This document shows, one piece after another, positions 1 to 8,707 of a DNA stretch of 51,694 nucleotides. How positions within the stretch are numbered: position 1 is the stretch's first letter; each line of letters begins with the position of its first letter. The stretch is from Candidatus Corynebacterium avicola (GTDB lineage Bacteria > Actinomycetota > Actinomycetes > Mycobacteriales > Mycobacteriaceae). Location of the stretch: NCBI GenBank assembly GCA_019114135.1, contig DXGC01000076.1, positions 1 to 51,694 on the forward strand, written 5' to 3'. Under the pieces are notes generated by a model. That model was not told where the DNA came from. It made no database searches and saw nothing but the letters and a program-made list of their open reading frames with translations. The translations under genes were made by a program, and so were the position numbers.

Positions 1-1366
1 AAGCTCTGGTCGCCGCCTCCAGAGCAGCAGCGAGGCGCGTCATCTCCTCGGCCGTGAGGCCGTGGACCGTCACCCGCAGGTGGCGCGAGGCCTCGTCGGC
101 CGGGTTCCCGGGGACGAGGCGGAACTCGTCGCCGGTGCGCACCCGCCAGCCGCGGCGGGCGAGCTCGGCGGCGACCTCCCCGGCCGGTCGCGGCACCGGC
201 ACCCACAGGCTCATCCCGTCCCCCGCGGTCACCGGGATCCCGTGCGCGGTGAGCAGGGCGGCGGCCTCGGCGCTGCGTGCGGCGTACTGCGCTCCGGCCC
301 GGGCGATGAGCTCGCGGGCGGAGTCGTCGGCGAGCACCCCGTGGGCGAGGCGCTGGAGGAGGTGGCTGACCCAGGTGGTGCCGGGGCTGAGGCGCAGCGC
401 GAGCCGGTCCGCGGTCTCGGGATCGGTGGCGGTGACGGCGAGGCACAGGTCCGGGCCGAGGAACTTCGAGACCGAGCGCACCAGCGCCCAGCGCCGATGC
501 TCCGGGCCCACGACGGAGCGGAACGGGGCGCGGGAGAGGTAGGAGAAGTAGTCGTCCTCGATGACCAGCACGTACGGATGCTGGGCGAGCACGGCCCGCA
601 GCTCCTCGGCCCGGTGCGCGCCGAGGGAGGCCCCGGTGGGGTTCTGGGCGCGCGGGGTGAGGACGACGGCGCGGGCGCCGGCCTCGAGCGCGGCCCGCAG
701 GCCGTCTGCGGTCATCCCCTCGACGTCCACCGGCACGGGGATCGCGCGGTAGCCGGCATGGCGCACGGTCTGGATGCTCGCCAGGAAGCACGGGTCCTCG
801 AGGGCGACGGCGTCGTCCCGCACGAGCGCCTGGGCGAGCAGGCGCTCGATCGCGTCGACCGCGCCGCTGGTGAGCGTCAGGCGCACCGCCTCGCCGGTGG
901 GGACGTCCGGTGCCATCCAGGACCGCGCCCAGGCCTCGAAGTCGGGGTCGATGACCGGTTCTCCGTAGAGCACGGGGCGGCCGACGGCGCCGGCGAGCGC
1001 GGTGGAGAGATCGGGAATCAGCGCGGGATCGGGGTTGCCGGAGCCGAGGTCGCGCAGCGCACCCGCGGTGCCTGAGGCGCCGGCGGGGTGCGTCCCGGCG
1101 GGTGCGGCGGCGAATCCCTCCTGGGGCAGGCGCGAGCGCGCGGCGACGCGGGTGCCGGCGCGCCCCTGGGTGACGACGATCCCGGCGCCGGCGAGCGTGC
1201 GATAGGCGGCCACGGCGGTGTTGCGATGGATGCCGAGCCGTGCGGCGAGGGCGCGCACCGGGGGCAGCGGGTCGCCGGGGGCGAGGTCTCCGCGGTCCAC
1301 GAGGGTGCGCACGCTCTCGGCGATCTCCGCCGCGGTGCCGCCGCTGATCTCCTCGCCGGTGCTCAC
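1..1366 (-). CDS. pdxR: MocR-type pyridoxine biosynthesis regulator PdxR (3' end cut by window edge)
   Basis: GntR/MocR-family transcription factor expected to sense pyridoxal phosphate and activate pdxS-pdxT. The frame starts at a GTG (1366-1364 on the minus strand) and stays open for 455 codons to the left edge, so only the last residues are missing; MocR proteins are normally 450-500 residues. The first 70 residues form a winged-helix domain containing LAARLGIHRNTAVAAYRTL. The rest is a fold-type I aminotransferase-like domain with NPTGAS, a VLVIEDDY segment, and SVSKFLGPD holding the probable PLP lysine. It is divergent from pdxS, the arrangement known for PdxR in C. glutamicum. Its G+C is visibly higher than most of the window: two sampled 60-base lines have 47 G+C each. 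The function rests on family plus context; another MocR role is possible but unlikely. Confidence 0.85.
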   Translation of the reverse strand, partial: MSTGEEISGGTAAEIAESVRTLVDRGDLAPGDPLPPVRALAARLGIHRNTAVAAYRTLAGAGIVVTQGRAGTRVAARSRLPQEGFAAAPAGTHPAGASGTAGALRDLGSGNPDPALIPDLSTALAGAVGRPVLYGEPVIDPDFEAWARSWMAPDVPTGEAVRLTLTSGAVDAIERLLAQALVRDDAVALEDPCFLASIQTVRHAGYRAIPVPVDVEGMTADGLRAALEAGARAVVLTPRAQNPTGASLGAHRAEELRAVLAQHPYVLVIEDDYFSYLSRAPFRSVVGPEHRRWALVRSVSKFLGPDLCLAVTATDPETADRLALRLSPGTTWVSHLLQRLAHGVLADDSARELIARAGAQYAARSAEAAALLTAHGIPVTAGDGMSLWVPVPRPAGEVAAELARRGWRVRTGDEFRLVPGNPADEASRHLRVTVHGLTAEEMTRLAAALEAATRA

Positions 1367-1451
1367 GAGCTCGAGTGTAGGTCGCCGCCGCGGCGGCGCC
1401 GCCGTCGGTGCCCGGATCCGACCGCCGGACGCTCTGGCCGTGTTCGGCACA

Positions 1452-1471
1452 TGCCATGCTATTTTTTGGCA
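1452..1471. promoter_or_regulatory. Inverted repeat in the pdxR-pdxS divergent promoter region
   Basis: TGCCA (1452-1456) and TGGCA (1467-1471) form a 5-bp inverted repeat around a 10-base T-rich centre. This is the only A+T-rich patch in the 182-base gap between the divergent genes, followed by a second GTGGTGC-like element near 1481. The position fits a PdxR operator and the two promoters. I found no convincing -35/-10 pair, so the regulatory role is inferred. Confidence 0.4.
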
Positions 1472-1548
1472 CAGATCAATGTGGTGCAGGGAGGGTCGGC
1501 GAGCCGGATGCCGTCGGCCCGCGCCGCGAGAGCGACGGGACAGGACCC

Positions 1549-2451
1549 ATGAACTCGACCCCCACAGACCCCCTCGAGATCCCCCGCACTGCCGGGCGCG
1601 AGCTCACCGAGACCCTCAAGGGCGGCGTCATCATGGACGTCGTCACGCCGGAGCAGGCACGGATCGCCGAGGATGCCGGCGCGGTCGCCGTGATGGCGCT
1701 CGAGCGCGTCCCGGCGGACATCCGCGCCGAGGGCGGGGTCTCCCGCATGAGCGACCCGGAGATGATCGAGGGGATCATCGAGGCGGTCTCCATCCCGGTG
1801 ATGGCCAAGGCCCGCATCGGTCACTTCGTCGAGGCGCAGGTGCTGGAGAGCCTCGGTGTCGACTTCATCGACGAGTCCGAGGTCCTCACCCCGGCCGACT
1901 ACACCAACCACATCGACAAGTTCGACTTCACCGTGCCCTTCGTCTGCGGTGCCACCAACCTCGGTGAGGCACTGCGCCGCATCAACGAGGGCGCTGCGAT
2001 GATACGCTCCAAGGGTGAGGCTGGCACCGGCGACGTCTCCAACGCCGTGACCCACATGCGCACCATCCGTGCGGAGATCAACCGCCTGCGTTCCATGGCA
2101 CCCGACGAGCTCTACGTCGCCGCCAAGGAGCTCCAGGCGCCCTACGAGCTGGTCCGTGAGGTCGCCGAGAACGGCAAGCTCCCTGTCGTGCTGTTCACCG
2201 CCGGTGGTATCGCCACCCCGGCCGACGCCGCGATGATGATGCAGCTCGGTGCCGAGGGTGTCTTCGTCGGCTCCGGCATCTTCAAGTCCGGCGACCCGGA
2301 GAAGCGCGCCCGGGCCATCGTCCAGGCGACCCTGAACTACGAGGACCCGAAGACCGTCGCCGACGTCTCCCGCGGTCTCGGCGAGGCCATGGTCGGTCTC
2401 AACGTCGACGAGATCCCGGAGCCGCACCGTCTGGCCGAGCGGGGCTGGTGA
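1549..2451 (+). CDS. pdxS: Pyridoxal 5'-phosphate synthase, synthase subunit PdxS
   Basis: Lyase subunit of the DXP-independent PLP synthase. It condenses ribose 5-phosphate, glyceraldehyde 3-phosphate and ammonia supplied by PdxT. The 300-residue product is a (beta/alpha)8 barrel of normal length. GGVIMDVV carries the conserved Asp30, MAKARIGH carries Lys87 and [12 protein letters not shown] carries Lys155, the two lysines that hold intermediates in the B. subtilis enzyme. I chose ATG 1549 because homology begins just after it; the frame is open upstream from a GTG at 1408, but that stretch is not PdxS-like. No strong ribosome binding site is visible. It leads the unit pdxS-tesB-pdxT. Confidence 0.95.
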   Translation: MNSTPTDPLEIPRTAGRELTETLKGGVIMDVVTPEQARIAEDAGAVAVMALERVPADIRAEGGVSRMSDPEMIEGIIEAVSIPVMAKARIGHFVEAQVLESLGVDFIDESEVLTPADYTNHIDKFDFTVPFVCGATNLGEALRRINEGAAMIRSKGEAGTGDVSNAVTHMRTIRAEINRLRSMAPDELYVAAKELQAPYELVREVAENGKLPVVLFTAGGIATPADAAMMMQLGAEGVFVGSGIFKSGDPEKRARAIVQATLNYEDPKTVADVSRGLGEAMVGLNVDEIPEPHRLAERGW

Positions 2452-2457
2452 TCCCCG

Positions 2458-3354
2458 ATGTCCCCCCGTCGTCCCCGCATCACTGACGTCCTCGACCTCG
2501 AGCAGATCGAGGAGGGGATCTACCGCGGGCAGGTGATCCCGTCGGCGCTGTCCAGGACCTTCGGCGGACAGGTCGCCGCCCAGGCGCTGGTCGCCGCGAC
2601 GAGGACGGTGGGGCCCGAGTACCGCGTGCATTCCCTGCACGGCTACTTCGTCGGCCCGGGCAACTCCGACCATCCCACGGTGTACCTCGTCGACGAGGTC
2701 CGCAACGGACGCTCTTTCCGGGTGCGCTCCGTGAAGGCCGTGCAGGACGGACGCACGCTGTTCATCATGCAGGCCAGCTTCCACCTCCGCGACGACTCCG
2801 GCCCGGAGCACTCCGACCAGATCCGTCGGGTGTCCGCCCCGGAGGACTGCTCCCCGGCACTACGGACCGGGCGGCCCGCATCGAGCGCCTTCGCCAAGGA
2901 CTGGGAGGACTGGGACATCCGGATCGTGCCGCCGGAGGACTTCGAGCACACCCCTGGCGCCGCCTCCGAGCAGGTCGTGTGGTTCAAGTCGAAGGTGCCG
3001 CTGCCGGACGACGAGACCTTCCACATCTGCACGCTGGCGTACATGTCGGACATGACCCTGCTCGGTTCGGCCCTGGTGCCGCACCGTGGTGAGCCGGTGC
3101 AGGAGGCCTCCCTGGACCACGCGATGTGGTTCATGCGTCCCTTCCGCGCCGATGAGTGGCTGCTCTACGACCAGAAGTCGCCCTCCGCCCACGGCGGTCG
3201 CGCATTGACCACGGGACGGATCTTCAACCAGGCCGGCGACCTCGTCGCTTCAGTGACACAGGAGGGCCTGACCCGTACCTTGGCCGAAGGCAAGCAGTCC
3301 GTACCGATCAAGACCGACATGCAGCAGAGCGATCCGGAGGAGAAGTCGGAGTGA
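2458..3354 (+). CDS. tesB: Acyl-CoA thioesterase II (TesB family)
   Basis: Double-hotdog thioesterase that hydrolyses acyl-CoA to free acid and CoA in the cytoplasm. The 298-residue length is typical. Visible family features are [16 protein letters not shown] near the N-terminus, VHSLHGYF, and the C-terminal half with SLDHAMWF (catalytic Asp region) and VTQEGLTR (catalytic Gln region). It starts 6 bases after pdxS and its stop overlaps the pdxT start by GTGA, so it sits inside the PLP synthase operon, as in M. tuberculosis where tesB2 lies between the pdxS and pdxT homologues. No link between thioesterase activity and vitamin B6 follows from the sequence. Confidence 0.92.
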   Translation: MSPRRPRITDVLDLEQIEEGIYRGQVIPSALSRTFGGQVAAQALVAATRTVGPEYRVHSLHGYFVGPGNSDHPTVYLVDEVRNGRSFRVRSVKAVQDGRTLFIMQASFHLRDDSGPEHSDQIRRVSAPEDCSPALRTGRPASSAFAKDWEDWDIRIVPPEDFEHTPGAASEQVVWFKSKVPLPDDETFHICTLAYMSDMTLLGSALVPHRGEPVQEASLDHAMWFMRPFRADEWLLYDQKSPSAHGGRALTTGRIFNQAGDLVASVTQEGLTRTLAEGKQSVPIKTDMQQSDPEEKSE

Positions 3355-4028
3355 ACGACCACCAGCCCCTGATCGGCGTACTCGCCCTGCAGGGCGGAGT
3401 CGTCGAGCACGCGAGGATGCTGGAGTCCCTGGGCGCCCGCACCCGGCTGGTGCGACGGACCGAGCACCTGGAGGGCCTCGAGGGACTTGTCGTCCCCGGC
3501 GGCGAGTCGACGACGATGTCCAAGCTGCTGGAGATCGGCGGCATGCTGAATCCACTGCGTGAGGCTCTGGCCACTGGTCTGCCGGCCTTCGGCACCTGTG
3601 CGGGCATGATCATGCTGTCCAGCGAGATCCTCGACACCCGCGCAGACGCGCACAGCCTGAACGCCATCGACGTCACGGTGCGGCGCAACGCCTTCGGTCG
3701 CCAGATCGACTCCTTCGAAACGGGTCTGGAGGTCGCCGGGGTCACCTACACGGCAGATGCCGACACCGGTGCCGACGAGGGGGAGCACACCCCGATGCAC
3801 GCGGTGTTCATCCGTGCCCCCTGGGTCGAGCGCGTCGGCGACGGCGTGGAGGTGTTGGCCCGGGTCAGCGACGGCGGTGCCGCGGACGGAGCGGTGGTGG
3901 CGGTACGCCAGGGCTCGGTGCTGGCCGTGTCCTTCCACCCGGAGCTCACCGGGGACGACCGGTTGCACCGGTTCTTCCTGTCGATGGTCGTGCAGAAAGC
4001 GGGCGCGGCCGTGCCGCAGGTCGTCTGA
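3351..4028 (+). CDS. pdxT: Pyridoxal 5'-phosphate synthase, glutaminase subunit PdxT
   Basis: Class I glutamine amidotransferase that releases ammonia from glutamine and channels it to PdxS. The 225-residue product contains [12 protein letters not shown], the oxyanion segment VVPGGESTT, the nucleophile in GTCAGM (Cys83), and SFHPELT with His196 and Glu198 completing the triad. The start is GTG 3351, overlapping the tesB stop (GTGA), which suggests translational coupling. The frame is open further upstream to 3156, but that part lies within tesB and is not PdxT-like. Confidence 0.95.
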   Translation: MNDHQPLIGVLALQGGVVEHARMLESLGARTRLVRRTEHLEGLEGLVVPGGESTTMSKLLEIGGMLNPLREALATGLPAFGTCAGMIMLSSEILDTRADAHSLNAIDVTVRRNAFGRQIDSFETGLEVAGVTYTADADTGADEGEHTPMHAVFIRAPWVERVGDGVEVLARVSDGGAADGAVVAVRQGSVLAVSFHPELTGDDRLHRFFLSMVVQKAGAAVPQVV

Positions 4029-4051
4029 CCTCTCCCTTTCCGCGTGACCCC

Positions 4052-4080
4052 TTGCGTATACGCAGACGTATGCGTATATG
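4052..4080 (+). promoter_or_regulatory. Promoter with overlapping palindromic operator for the EXLDI gene
   Basis: TTGCGT (4052-4057) and TATATG (4075-4080) are separated by exactly 17 bases, and the -10 box ends 7 bases before the ATG at 4088, which predicts a leaderless transcript. The 12-bp perfect palindrome TGCGTATACGCA (4053-4064) covers the -35 and spacer. Its half-site TGCGTAT recurs at 4071-4077, giving a second inverted repeat (ATACGCA 4058-4064 with TGCGTAT 4071-4077). Three half-sites in one promoter look like an operator for a dimeric DNA-binding protein, most simply the ribbon-helix-helix-like product of the gene itself. Confidence 0.65.
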
Positions 4081-4087
4081 TGGAGGC

Positions 4088-4963
4088 ATGGGAAACAAGA
4101 CGATCTACATCAGTGACGACGACCGCGAGTTCGTCGAGCGCGCCACCGAGATCGCCGGCGGATTCTCCCCGGCGGTCTCCCAGGCGCTGCGTGACTACGT
4201 CGCGGCCCATGACTTGACCGACCGTGGCTTCGAGCAGGTCGAGATCACCACGAGGTCCGGAGGGGTGGACTCGGTCAAGATCTTCCGCGGCCGGCGCCTC
4301 GCCCGTGTGGAGCAGTTCCACCGTGGCCGTTCGGTGCGCTGGACCAGTTACGCCACGCCCAAGGGAAACATTGCCGTGGTCACCTCCGAGTCCGCCGACT
4401 TCATCGGGATGATGCAGCGCGGTGCCGACTCCGTGAGCGACCACCTCGGACGTGACCCGCGTCGGGTGATCGACGCGGTGCGTCGACGGATGGGGGAGCA
4501 GGGTGCACCGTGGTCTGCCGTGGACGACCTGGGCGGGTTGTTCTCCGTGGTCGACGGGCTGGCCAGTACCTTCGGGTTCGGGACGCAGCGACCTGGTCAG
4601 TGGGACCGCGCTGATCGCTCGGATAACTCCAGCCCCCGGGGATTCGGCACGCCGGTGCCGCTCAGGCAGACGGACGACGACGGTGACAACCGCGAGGACA
4701 GTGGAGCGTCCGACACTACCGACAACGCTGACAACGTCGGCAATACCGACAAAGCCGCCAACGACGCAGGAGGCGGCGCACATCGCGCCGCAGCCGGCGG
4801 AACGAGCCGACTGCCCGGTGACAGTGACCTGGAGGTCTTCGCCTCGGTCTCCGACCTGCGCGAAGCCGCCTTCCGGGATGACGAGGAGGGTCTTCCCGTC
4901 GCCTTCATCACCGCCACCCAGCAGGCTTTGGAGACCCCTCCCGTGGAGATTCTCGACATTTGA
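4088..4963 (+). CDS. EXLDI family protein with ribbon-helix-helix-like N-terminus
   Basis: The 291-residue protein ends in EILDI, the C-terminal signature that names the actinobacterial EXLDI family. Residues 3-40 begin KTIYISDDDREFVERA and read like a beta-strand followed by two helices, as in ribbon-helix-helix DNA-binding proteins. Residues 50-165 are the conserved core (VEITTRSG, VRWTSYATPKGN). Residues 170-245 are an acidic low-complexity insert rich in Asp, Asn, Thr and Gly. The final 45 residues return to conserved sequence (DLEVFASVSDLREA). ATG 4088 is preferred; a TTG at 4052 would extend the frame but lies in the -35 box. GGAGG lies only one base from the ATG, too close for normal use. 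The family's function is unknown; autoregulation is inferred from the palindromic promoter. Confidence 0.75.
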   Translation: MGNKTIYISDDDREFVERATEIAGGFSPAVSQALRDYVAAHDLTDRGFEQVEITTRSGGVDSVKIFRGRRLARVEQFHRGRSVRWTSYATPKGNIAVVTSESADFIGMMQRGADSVSDHLGRDPRRVIDAVRRRMGEQGAPWSAVDDLGGLFSVVDGLASTFGFGTQRPGQWDRADRSDNSSPRGFGTPVPLRQTDDDGDNREDSGASDTTDNADNVGNTDKAANDAGGGAHRAAAGGTSRLPGDSDLEVFASVSDLREAAFRDDEEGLPVAFITATQQALETPPVEILDI

Positions 4964-5047
4964 CCGACCGCGACGCGCCGCCGGAAGGGGCGCGTGCACT
5001 ACGATGGAGAAGTCCTGAACACAAACCATAGGGAGATCAGGTAGACG

Positions 5048-5800
5048 ATGTCCGGCCACTCGAAATGGGCGACCACCAAGCACAAGAAGGCCGCGAACGA
5101 CGCCAAGCGTGGCAAGGAGTTCGCGAAGCTGATCAAGAACATCGAGGTCGCCGCACGTACCGGCGGTGGCGATCCGTCCGCGAACCCCACGCTGGACGAC
5201 ATGATCAAGAAGGCCAAGAAGTCTTCGGTGCCCAACGACAACATCGAGCGCGCCCGCAAGCGTGGCTCCGGTGAAGAGGCCGGTGGAGCGGACTGGGAGA
5301 ACATCGTCTACGAGGGCTACGGCCCCAACGGTGTGGCCATGCTCATCGAGTGCCTGACCGACAACCGCAACCGCGCCACCACCGACGTGCGCACCGCGAT
5401 GAACAAGAACGGCGGCAATATGGCGGACGCCGGCTCGGTGTCCTACCTGTTCAACCGCAAGGGCGTCGTCCTGCTCGACAAGGGCGAGAACACCGAGGAC
5501 GACCTGCTCCTGGCCGTGCTCGACGCTGGCGCCGAAGAGGTCAACGACCTCGGCGAGAAGTTCGAGATCGTCGCCGAGCTCTCCGACCTCACCGCCGTGC
5601 GTGAGGCACTGACCGAGGCCGGCATCGAGTACGACTCCGCCGACCCGGACTACCGCGCTGACGTCGAGGTCCCGCTGGACGCTGACGGGGCGAAGAAGAT
5701 CTTCCGCCTCATCGACGCGCTGGAGGAGTCCGACGACGTGCAGGACGTCTTCACCAACATGGACGTCGCCGACGAGGTCCTGGCTGAGCTGGACCTCTAG
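5048..5800 (+). CDS. yebC: YebC/TACO1 family regulator
   Basis: The 250-residue protein begins [15 protein letters not shown], the hallmark of YebC/TACO1 proteins, and continues with [17 protein letters not shown] and a C-terminal domain ending in [10 protein letters not shown]. Members have been described as transcriptional regulators and, more recently, as ribosome-associated translation factors. Length is normal. GGGAG about 13 bases upstream of the ATG can serve as ribosome binding site. It precedes ruvC with one minus-strand gene between them; yebC and ruvC are neighbours in many bacteria. Confidence 0.93.
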   Translation: MSGHSKWATTKHKKAANDAKRGKEFAKLIKNIEVAARTGGGDPSANPTLDDMIKKAKKSSVPNDNIERARKRGSGEEAGGADWENIVYEGYGPNGVAMLIECLTDNRNRATTDVRTAMNKNGGNMADAGSVSYLFNRKGVVLLDKGENTEDDLLLAVLDAGAEEVNDLGEKFEIVAELSDLTAVREALTEAGIEYDSADPDYRADVEVPLDADGAKKIFRLIDALEESDDVQDVFTNMDVADEVLAELDL

Positions 5801-5830
5801 GAACGTCCTCTGGGAACGTCCACCCGGAGG

Positions 5831-6280
5831 TCAGTCGGCGAAGGGACCGCCGATGGTCATCAGCACGATGAAGACCACGACAACCGCGACAGCGAGGACG
5901 GTGACGGTCACCTTCGGGCGTCCGAACAGCACTGCCAGGATGCGGTCGGAGGCGCTGGCGTCACTTCCGGCCTCGGTGCGCCACGGACCGTCGAGGCCAC
6001 CCTTCTTCGCGACAACCTGCTCGAAGGGGACGGTGGCGAAGGGGATCACCGCAGAGACCAGGCCGAGGATGCCCCGGCCGACGGACCAGCGGTTGTTCAT
6101 CCACACCAGTGCCGTCACCACGACGAACACCAGGAAGGCGAAGCCGTGGATGGGACCGGCGATCGACACCAGGGCCTCGGTGGAGTCCAGGGGGTACTTG
6201 AGGATCATGCCGAGAATCAGGAGTGCCCAGGTGATGGCCTCGATGACGGCAATGGTTCGGTATGTATTTAGAGGAGTCAT
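5831..6280 (-). CDS. DUF3817 family integral membrane protein
   Basis: Small 149-residue protein resembling DUF3817. An N-terminal segment ([19 protein letters not shown]) is followed by the conserved [14 protein letters not shown] and a third segment ending in [12 protein letters not shown], all membrane-spanning. A fourth hydrophobic segment ([17 protein letters not shown]) closes the protein. A soluble loop of about 30 charged residues separates helices three and four. It lies between yebC and ruvC but is transcribed against them. Its function is unknown. A TATGAT box at 6290-6295 lies 9 bases before the start and may give an almost leaderless mRNA. Confidence 0.8.
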   Translation of the reverse strand: MTPLNTYRTIAVIEAITWALLILGMILKYPLDSTEALVSIAGPIHGFAFLVFVVVTALVWMNNRWSVGRGILGLVSAVIPFATVPFEQVVAKKGGLDGPWRTEAGSDASASDRILAVLFGRPKVTVTVLAVAVVVVFIVLMTIGGPFAD

Positions 6281-6289
6281 CGGGGTCAG

Positions 6290-6295
6290 ATCATA
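6290..6295 (-). promoter_or_regulatory. -10 box of the DUF3817 gene
   Basis: On the minus strand TATGAT is followed by 9 bases and then the ATG at 6280. It fits the actinobacterial TANNNT consensus. No -35 was identified. Confidence 0.4.
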
Positions 6296-6337
6296 CCTGA
6301 CCTGCCTGGAATTCCATCATGGCCTTCGTCCCGTCTT

Positions 6338-6357
6338 TCGCACACCTGTGCTATCTT
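6338..6357 (+). promoter_or_regulatory. ruvC promoter with SOS-box-like palindrome
   Basis: An extended -10 element (TG at 6349-6350, TATCTT at 6352-6357) ends 7 bases before the GTG of ruvC at 6365, predicting a leaderless mRNA. Overlapping it, positions 6338-6353 match the corynebacterial LexA box TCGAA(A/C)ANNTGTTCGA at 11 of 14 defined positions and contain the perfect palindrome GCACA-CC-TGTGC. ruvC is LexA-controlled in M. tuberculosis, so an SOS operator is plausible, though the match is degenerate. Confidence 0.5.
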
Positions 6358-6364
6358 CGGTGAT

Positions 6365-6910
6365 GTGAATCAGCAAGCGGCACGTCGACCGGCGGAGGGT
6401 CAGCTCGTCATGGGGATCGACCCCGGGCTGACCCGTTGCGGTCTGTCAATGGTGCGGACCGGTGCCGGACGTGCAATCACGCCGGTCGCCGTCGGTGTCA
6501 TCCGGACGCCCTCGGACATCGAGCTCCCGCAACGACTGCGTCGCATCTCCGACGCGGTCGAGGAGTGGATGGACGACTACAAGCCGGACGTGGTCGCCAT
6601 TGAACGGGTCTTCGAACGCGGGAACGTGTCCACAGTGATGAACACCGCTCACGCCGTCGGCGTGTTGATGCTCAGCGCCGCCCGCCGTTCACTCCCGGTC
6701 CACCAGTACACGCCCAGTGAGGTGAAGAAGGCGGTCTCCGGTAACGGGCGGGCGGACAAACGGCAGATGACCACCATGATCACCCGCATCCTGGGCCTGT
6801 CGGAGCCACCGAAACCCGCCGACGCCGCCGACGCCCTGGCCCTGGCCGTGTGTCATTGTTGGCGTGCACCGTTCACCACACTCGTCGAACAGAATAGAGG
6901 ACAACCGTGA
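6365..6910 (+). CDS. ruvC: Holliday junction resolvase RuvC
   Basis: Dimeric endonuclease that cuts four-way junctions during recombinational repair, working with RuvAB. The 181-residue product has the RNase H-like catalytic set: Asp19 in [11 protein letters not shown], Glu80 in VVAIERVF, and Asp153/Asp156 in [11 protein letters not shown]. The GTG at 6365 is preferred because an extended -10 lies just upstream and because a later ATG (residue 16) would remove the strand before Asp19. Its stop overlaps the ruvA start (GTGA). Confidence 0.95.
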   Translation: MNQQAARRPAEGQLVMGIDPGLTRCGLSMVRTGAGRAITPVAVGVIRTPSDIELPQRLRRISDAVEEWMDDYKPDVVAIERVFERGNVSTVMNTAHAVGVLMLSAARRSLPVHQYTPSEVKKAVSGNGRADKRQMTTMITRILGLSEPPKPADAADALALAVCHCWRAPFTTLVEQNRGQP

Positions 6911-7551
6911 TCGCTTCCCTACGAGGGACACTCATCGACAAGGGACTGGACTACGCCGTCATCGAATGTGGCGGGGTCGGTTACCTGTGCCAGGCGACCG
7001 CACGCACCCTCGGCGAGCTCCCGCGCGGCGAGGAGGTCTTCGTCCTGACCACGCTGGTGGTCCGCGAGGACTCACAGACCCTCTACGCCTTCCCGGACGC
7101 TGCGTCCCGCGAGATGTTCGGCGTGATCCAGAAGGTCTCCGGTGTGGGTGCCCGCCTTGCTCTCGGTGTCATGTCCGTCCTGGAGCCGCACGAGTTCGCC
7201 CGCGCCGTCGCCGACGGGGACGCCAAGACGCTGCAGCGTGCCCCGGGTGTCGGTAAGCGACTGGCCGAGCGCATGGCCCTTGAGCTCAAGGGCAAGCTCG
7301 ACGGCTTCCTGCCGCCCGCGGGCGCCGGAAGCGGTCAGGACGCGGTCCTGTCTGCTGACGGCGCTGCCGGTGTCGAGGGTTCCGCGGTGTCCGAGGCGAC
7401 GGCCGCCCAGGTGGTCGAGGCGCTCGTCGGTCTGGGTTTCACCGAGAAGGTGGCCGCATCTGCCGTCGCCGCCGCAGCCTCGGAGACAGAGGGCGAGCCG
7501 GACGCTTCGGTGTTGTTGCGTGCCTGCCTGGCACGTCTCGGTGGCCAGTGA
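6907..7551 (+). CDS. ruvA: Holliday junction branch migration protein RuvA
   Basis: Junction-binding subunit that forms a tetramer on the crossover and loads RuvB. The 214-residue product has the N-terminal OB domain ([13 protein letters not shown]), two helix-hairpin-helix repeats ([12 protein letters not shown] and [12 protein letters not shown]), a linker of about 45 residues, and the C-terminal RuvB-contact domain ([14 protein letters not shown]). The start is GTG 6907 with AGAGGA about 6 bases upstream, and it overlaps the ruvC stop, so the two are translationally coupled. Confidence 0.95.
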   Translation: MIASLRGTLIDKGLDYAVIECGGVGYLCQATARTLGELPRGEEVFVLTTLVVREDSQTLYAFPDAASREMFGVIQKVSGVGARLALGVMSVLEPHEFARAVADGDAKTLQRAPGVGKRLAERMALELKGKLDGFLPPAGAGSGQDAVLSADGAAGVEGSAVSEATAAQVVEALVGLGFTEKVAASAVAAAASETEGEPDASVLLRACLARLGGQ

Positions 7552-7584
7552 TGGCTGTGACGGTGACGGTGTCGGCTGCGAAGG

Positions 7585-7590
7585 TAGGGT
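7585..7590 (+). promoter_or_regulatory. -10 box before ruvB
   Basis: TAGGGT is followed by 8 bases and the ruvB ATG at 7599, and no ribosome binding site is visible. ruvB may therefore have a leaderless mRNA of its own besides read-through from ruvCA. Confidence 0.35.
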
Positions 7591-7598
7591 GAGCGACC

Positions 7599-8678
7599 AT
7601 GGGTGATCTGGAACGGACCGAGTTCGACGTGGGCGGCGGCCAGGGCGGAGCGGCGACGCCTGGGCGTGGCCCTTCCGGCACGCCGGAACTCAGCGCCCGG
7701 GAGATCCCGGGGGAGGGCGACGCCGAACTGTCGTTGCGTCCGAAGTCCCTGCGCGAGTTCATCGGTCAGCCGAAGGTCCGCAGCCAGCTGGAACTGGTGC
7801 TGGGCGGGGCGAAGGCCCGCGGCGTAGCGCCCGACCACGTCCTGCTCGCCGGTCCGCCCGGTCTGGGTAAGACCACGATGGCGATGATCATCGGCCAGGA
7901 ACTCGGGTCCTCGGTACGGATGACCTCCGGCCCTGCGTTGGAGCGGGCCGGCGACCTCGCAGCGATGCTGTCCAACCTCATCGAGGGCGACGTCCTCTTC
8001 ATCGACGAGATCCACCGCATGGCCCGTCCCGCCGAGGAAATGCTCTACATGGCGATGGAGGATTTCCGTATCGACGTGATCGTGGGCAAGGGGCCCGGCG
8101 CCACCTCGATCCCCATCGACCTGCCGCAGTTCACCCTGGTCGGTGCCACGACCCGGTCGGGCATGCTCACCGGACCTCTGCGCGACCGTTTCGGATTCAC
8201 CGCCCAGATGGAGTTCTACAGCGCCGAGGACCTGACCCACGTGGTCACGCGTGCCGCAGGGATCCTCGACGTGGAGGTCACCCAGGACGCCGCCGTCGAG
8301 ATCGCCTCGCGGTCGCGCGGCACCCCGCGTATCGCCAACCGCTTGCTGCGTCGCGTCCGGGACTACGCCGAGGTGGAGGCCGACGGAAGGATCACCCTGG
8401 AGGTCGCCCGGGCCGCACTGCTGATCTTCGACGTCGACGAGCTCGGACTCGACCGGCTCGACCGCGCGGTGCTCGACGCCCTGATCACCGGACACAACGG
8501 TGGACCGGTGGGCGTCAACACCCTGGCGGTGGCCGTGGGGGAGGAGCCCGGCACCGTCGAGGATGTCTGCGAACCCTACCTGGTCCGTGCCGGGATGGTC
8601 TTGCGCACGCCCCGGGGACGCGTCGCCTCGGCGGCGGCCTGGCGGCACCTCGGATTAGAGCCACCGGCCGAGGTGTAG
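7599..8678 (+). CDS. ruvB: Holliday junction ATP-dependent helicase RuvB
   Basis: AAA+ motor that drives branch migration as hexamers flanking RuvA. The 359-residue product has Walker [11 protein letters not shown] (residues 84-93), Walker B LFIDEIHR (133-140), a sensor 1 region (LVGATTRSG), the arginine finger region (GPLRDRFG) and the C-terminal winged helix ([17 protein letters not shown]). A Gly-rich N-terminal extension of about 40 residues precedes the usual start of homology. It follows ruvA by 47 bases. Confidence 0.96.
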   Translation: MGDLERTEFDVGGGQGGAATPGRGPSGTPELSAREIPGEGDAELSLRPKSLREFIGQPKVRSQLELVLGGAKARGVAPDHVLLAGPPGLGKTTMAMIIGQELGSSVRMTSGPALERAGDLAAMLSNLIEGDVLFIDEIHRMARPAEEMLYMAMEDFRIDVIVGKGPGATSIPIDLPQFTLVGATTRSGMLTGPLRDRFGFTAQMEFYSAEDLTHVVTRAAGILDVEVTQDAAVEIASRSRGTPRIANRLLRRVRDYAEVEADGRITLEVARAALLIFDVDELGLDRLDRAVLDALITGHNGGPVGVNTLAVAVGEEPGTVEDVCEPYLVRAGMVLRTPRGRVASAAAWRHLGLEPPAEV

Positions 8679-8694
8679 CCCGGTCACCATATGG

Positions 8695-8700
8695 CAGACT
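8695..8700 (+). promoter_or_regulatory. Possible -10 box before yajC
   Basis: CAGACT, one mismatch from TANNNT, lies exactly 7 bases before the yajC ATG at 8708, the same spacing as the better leaderless candidates in this window. No ribosome binding site is evident. Confidence 0.3.
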
Positions 8701-8707
8701 GGGCTCC

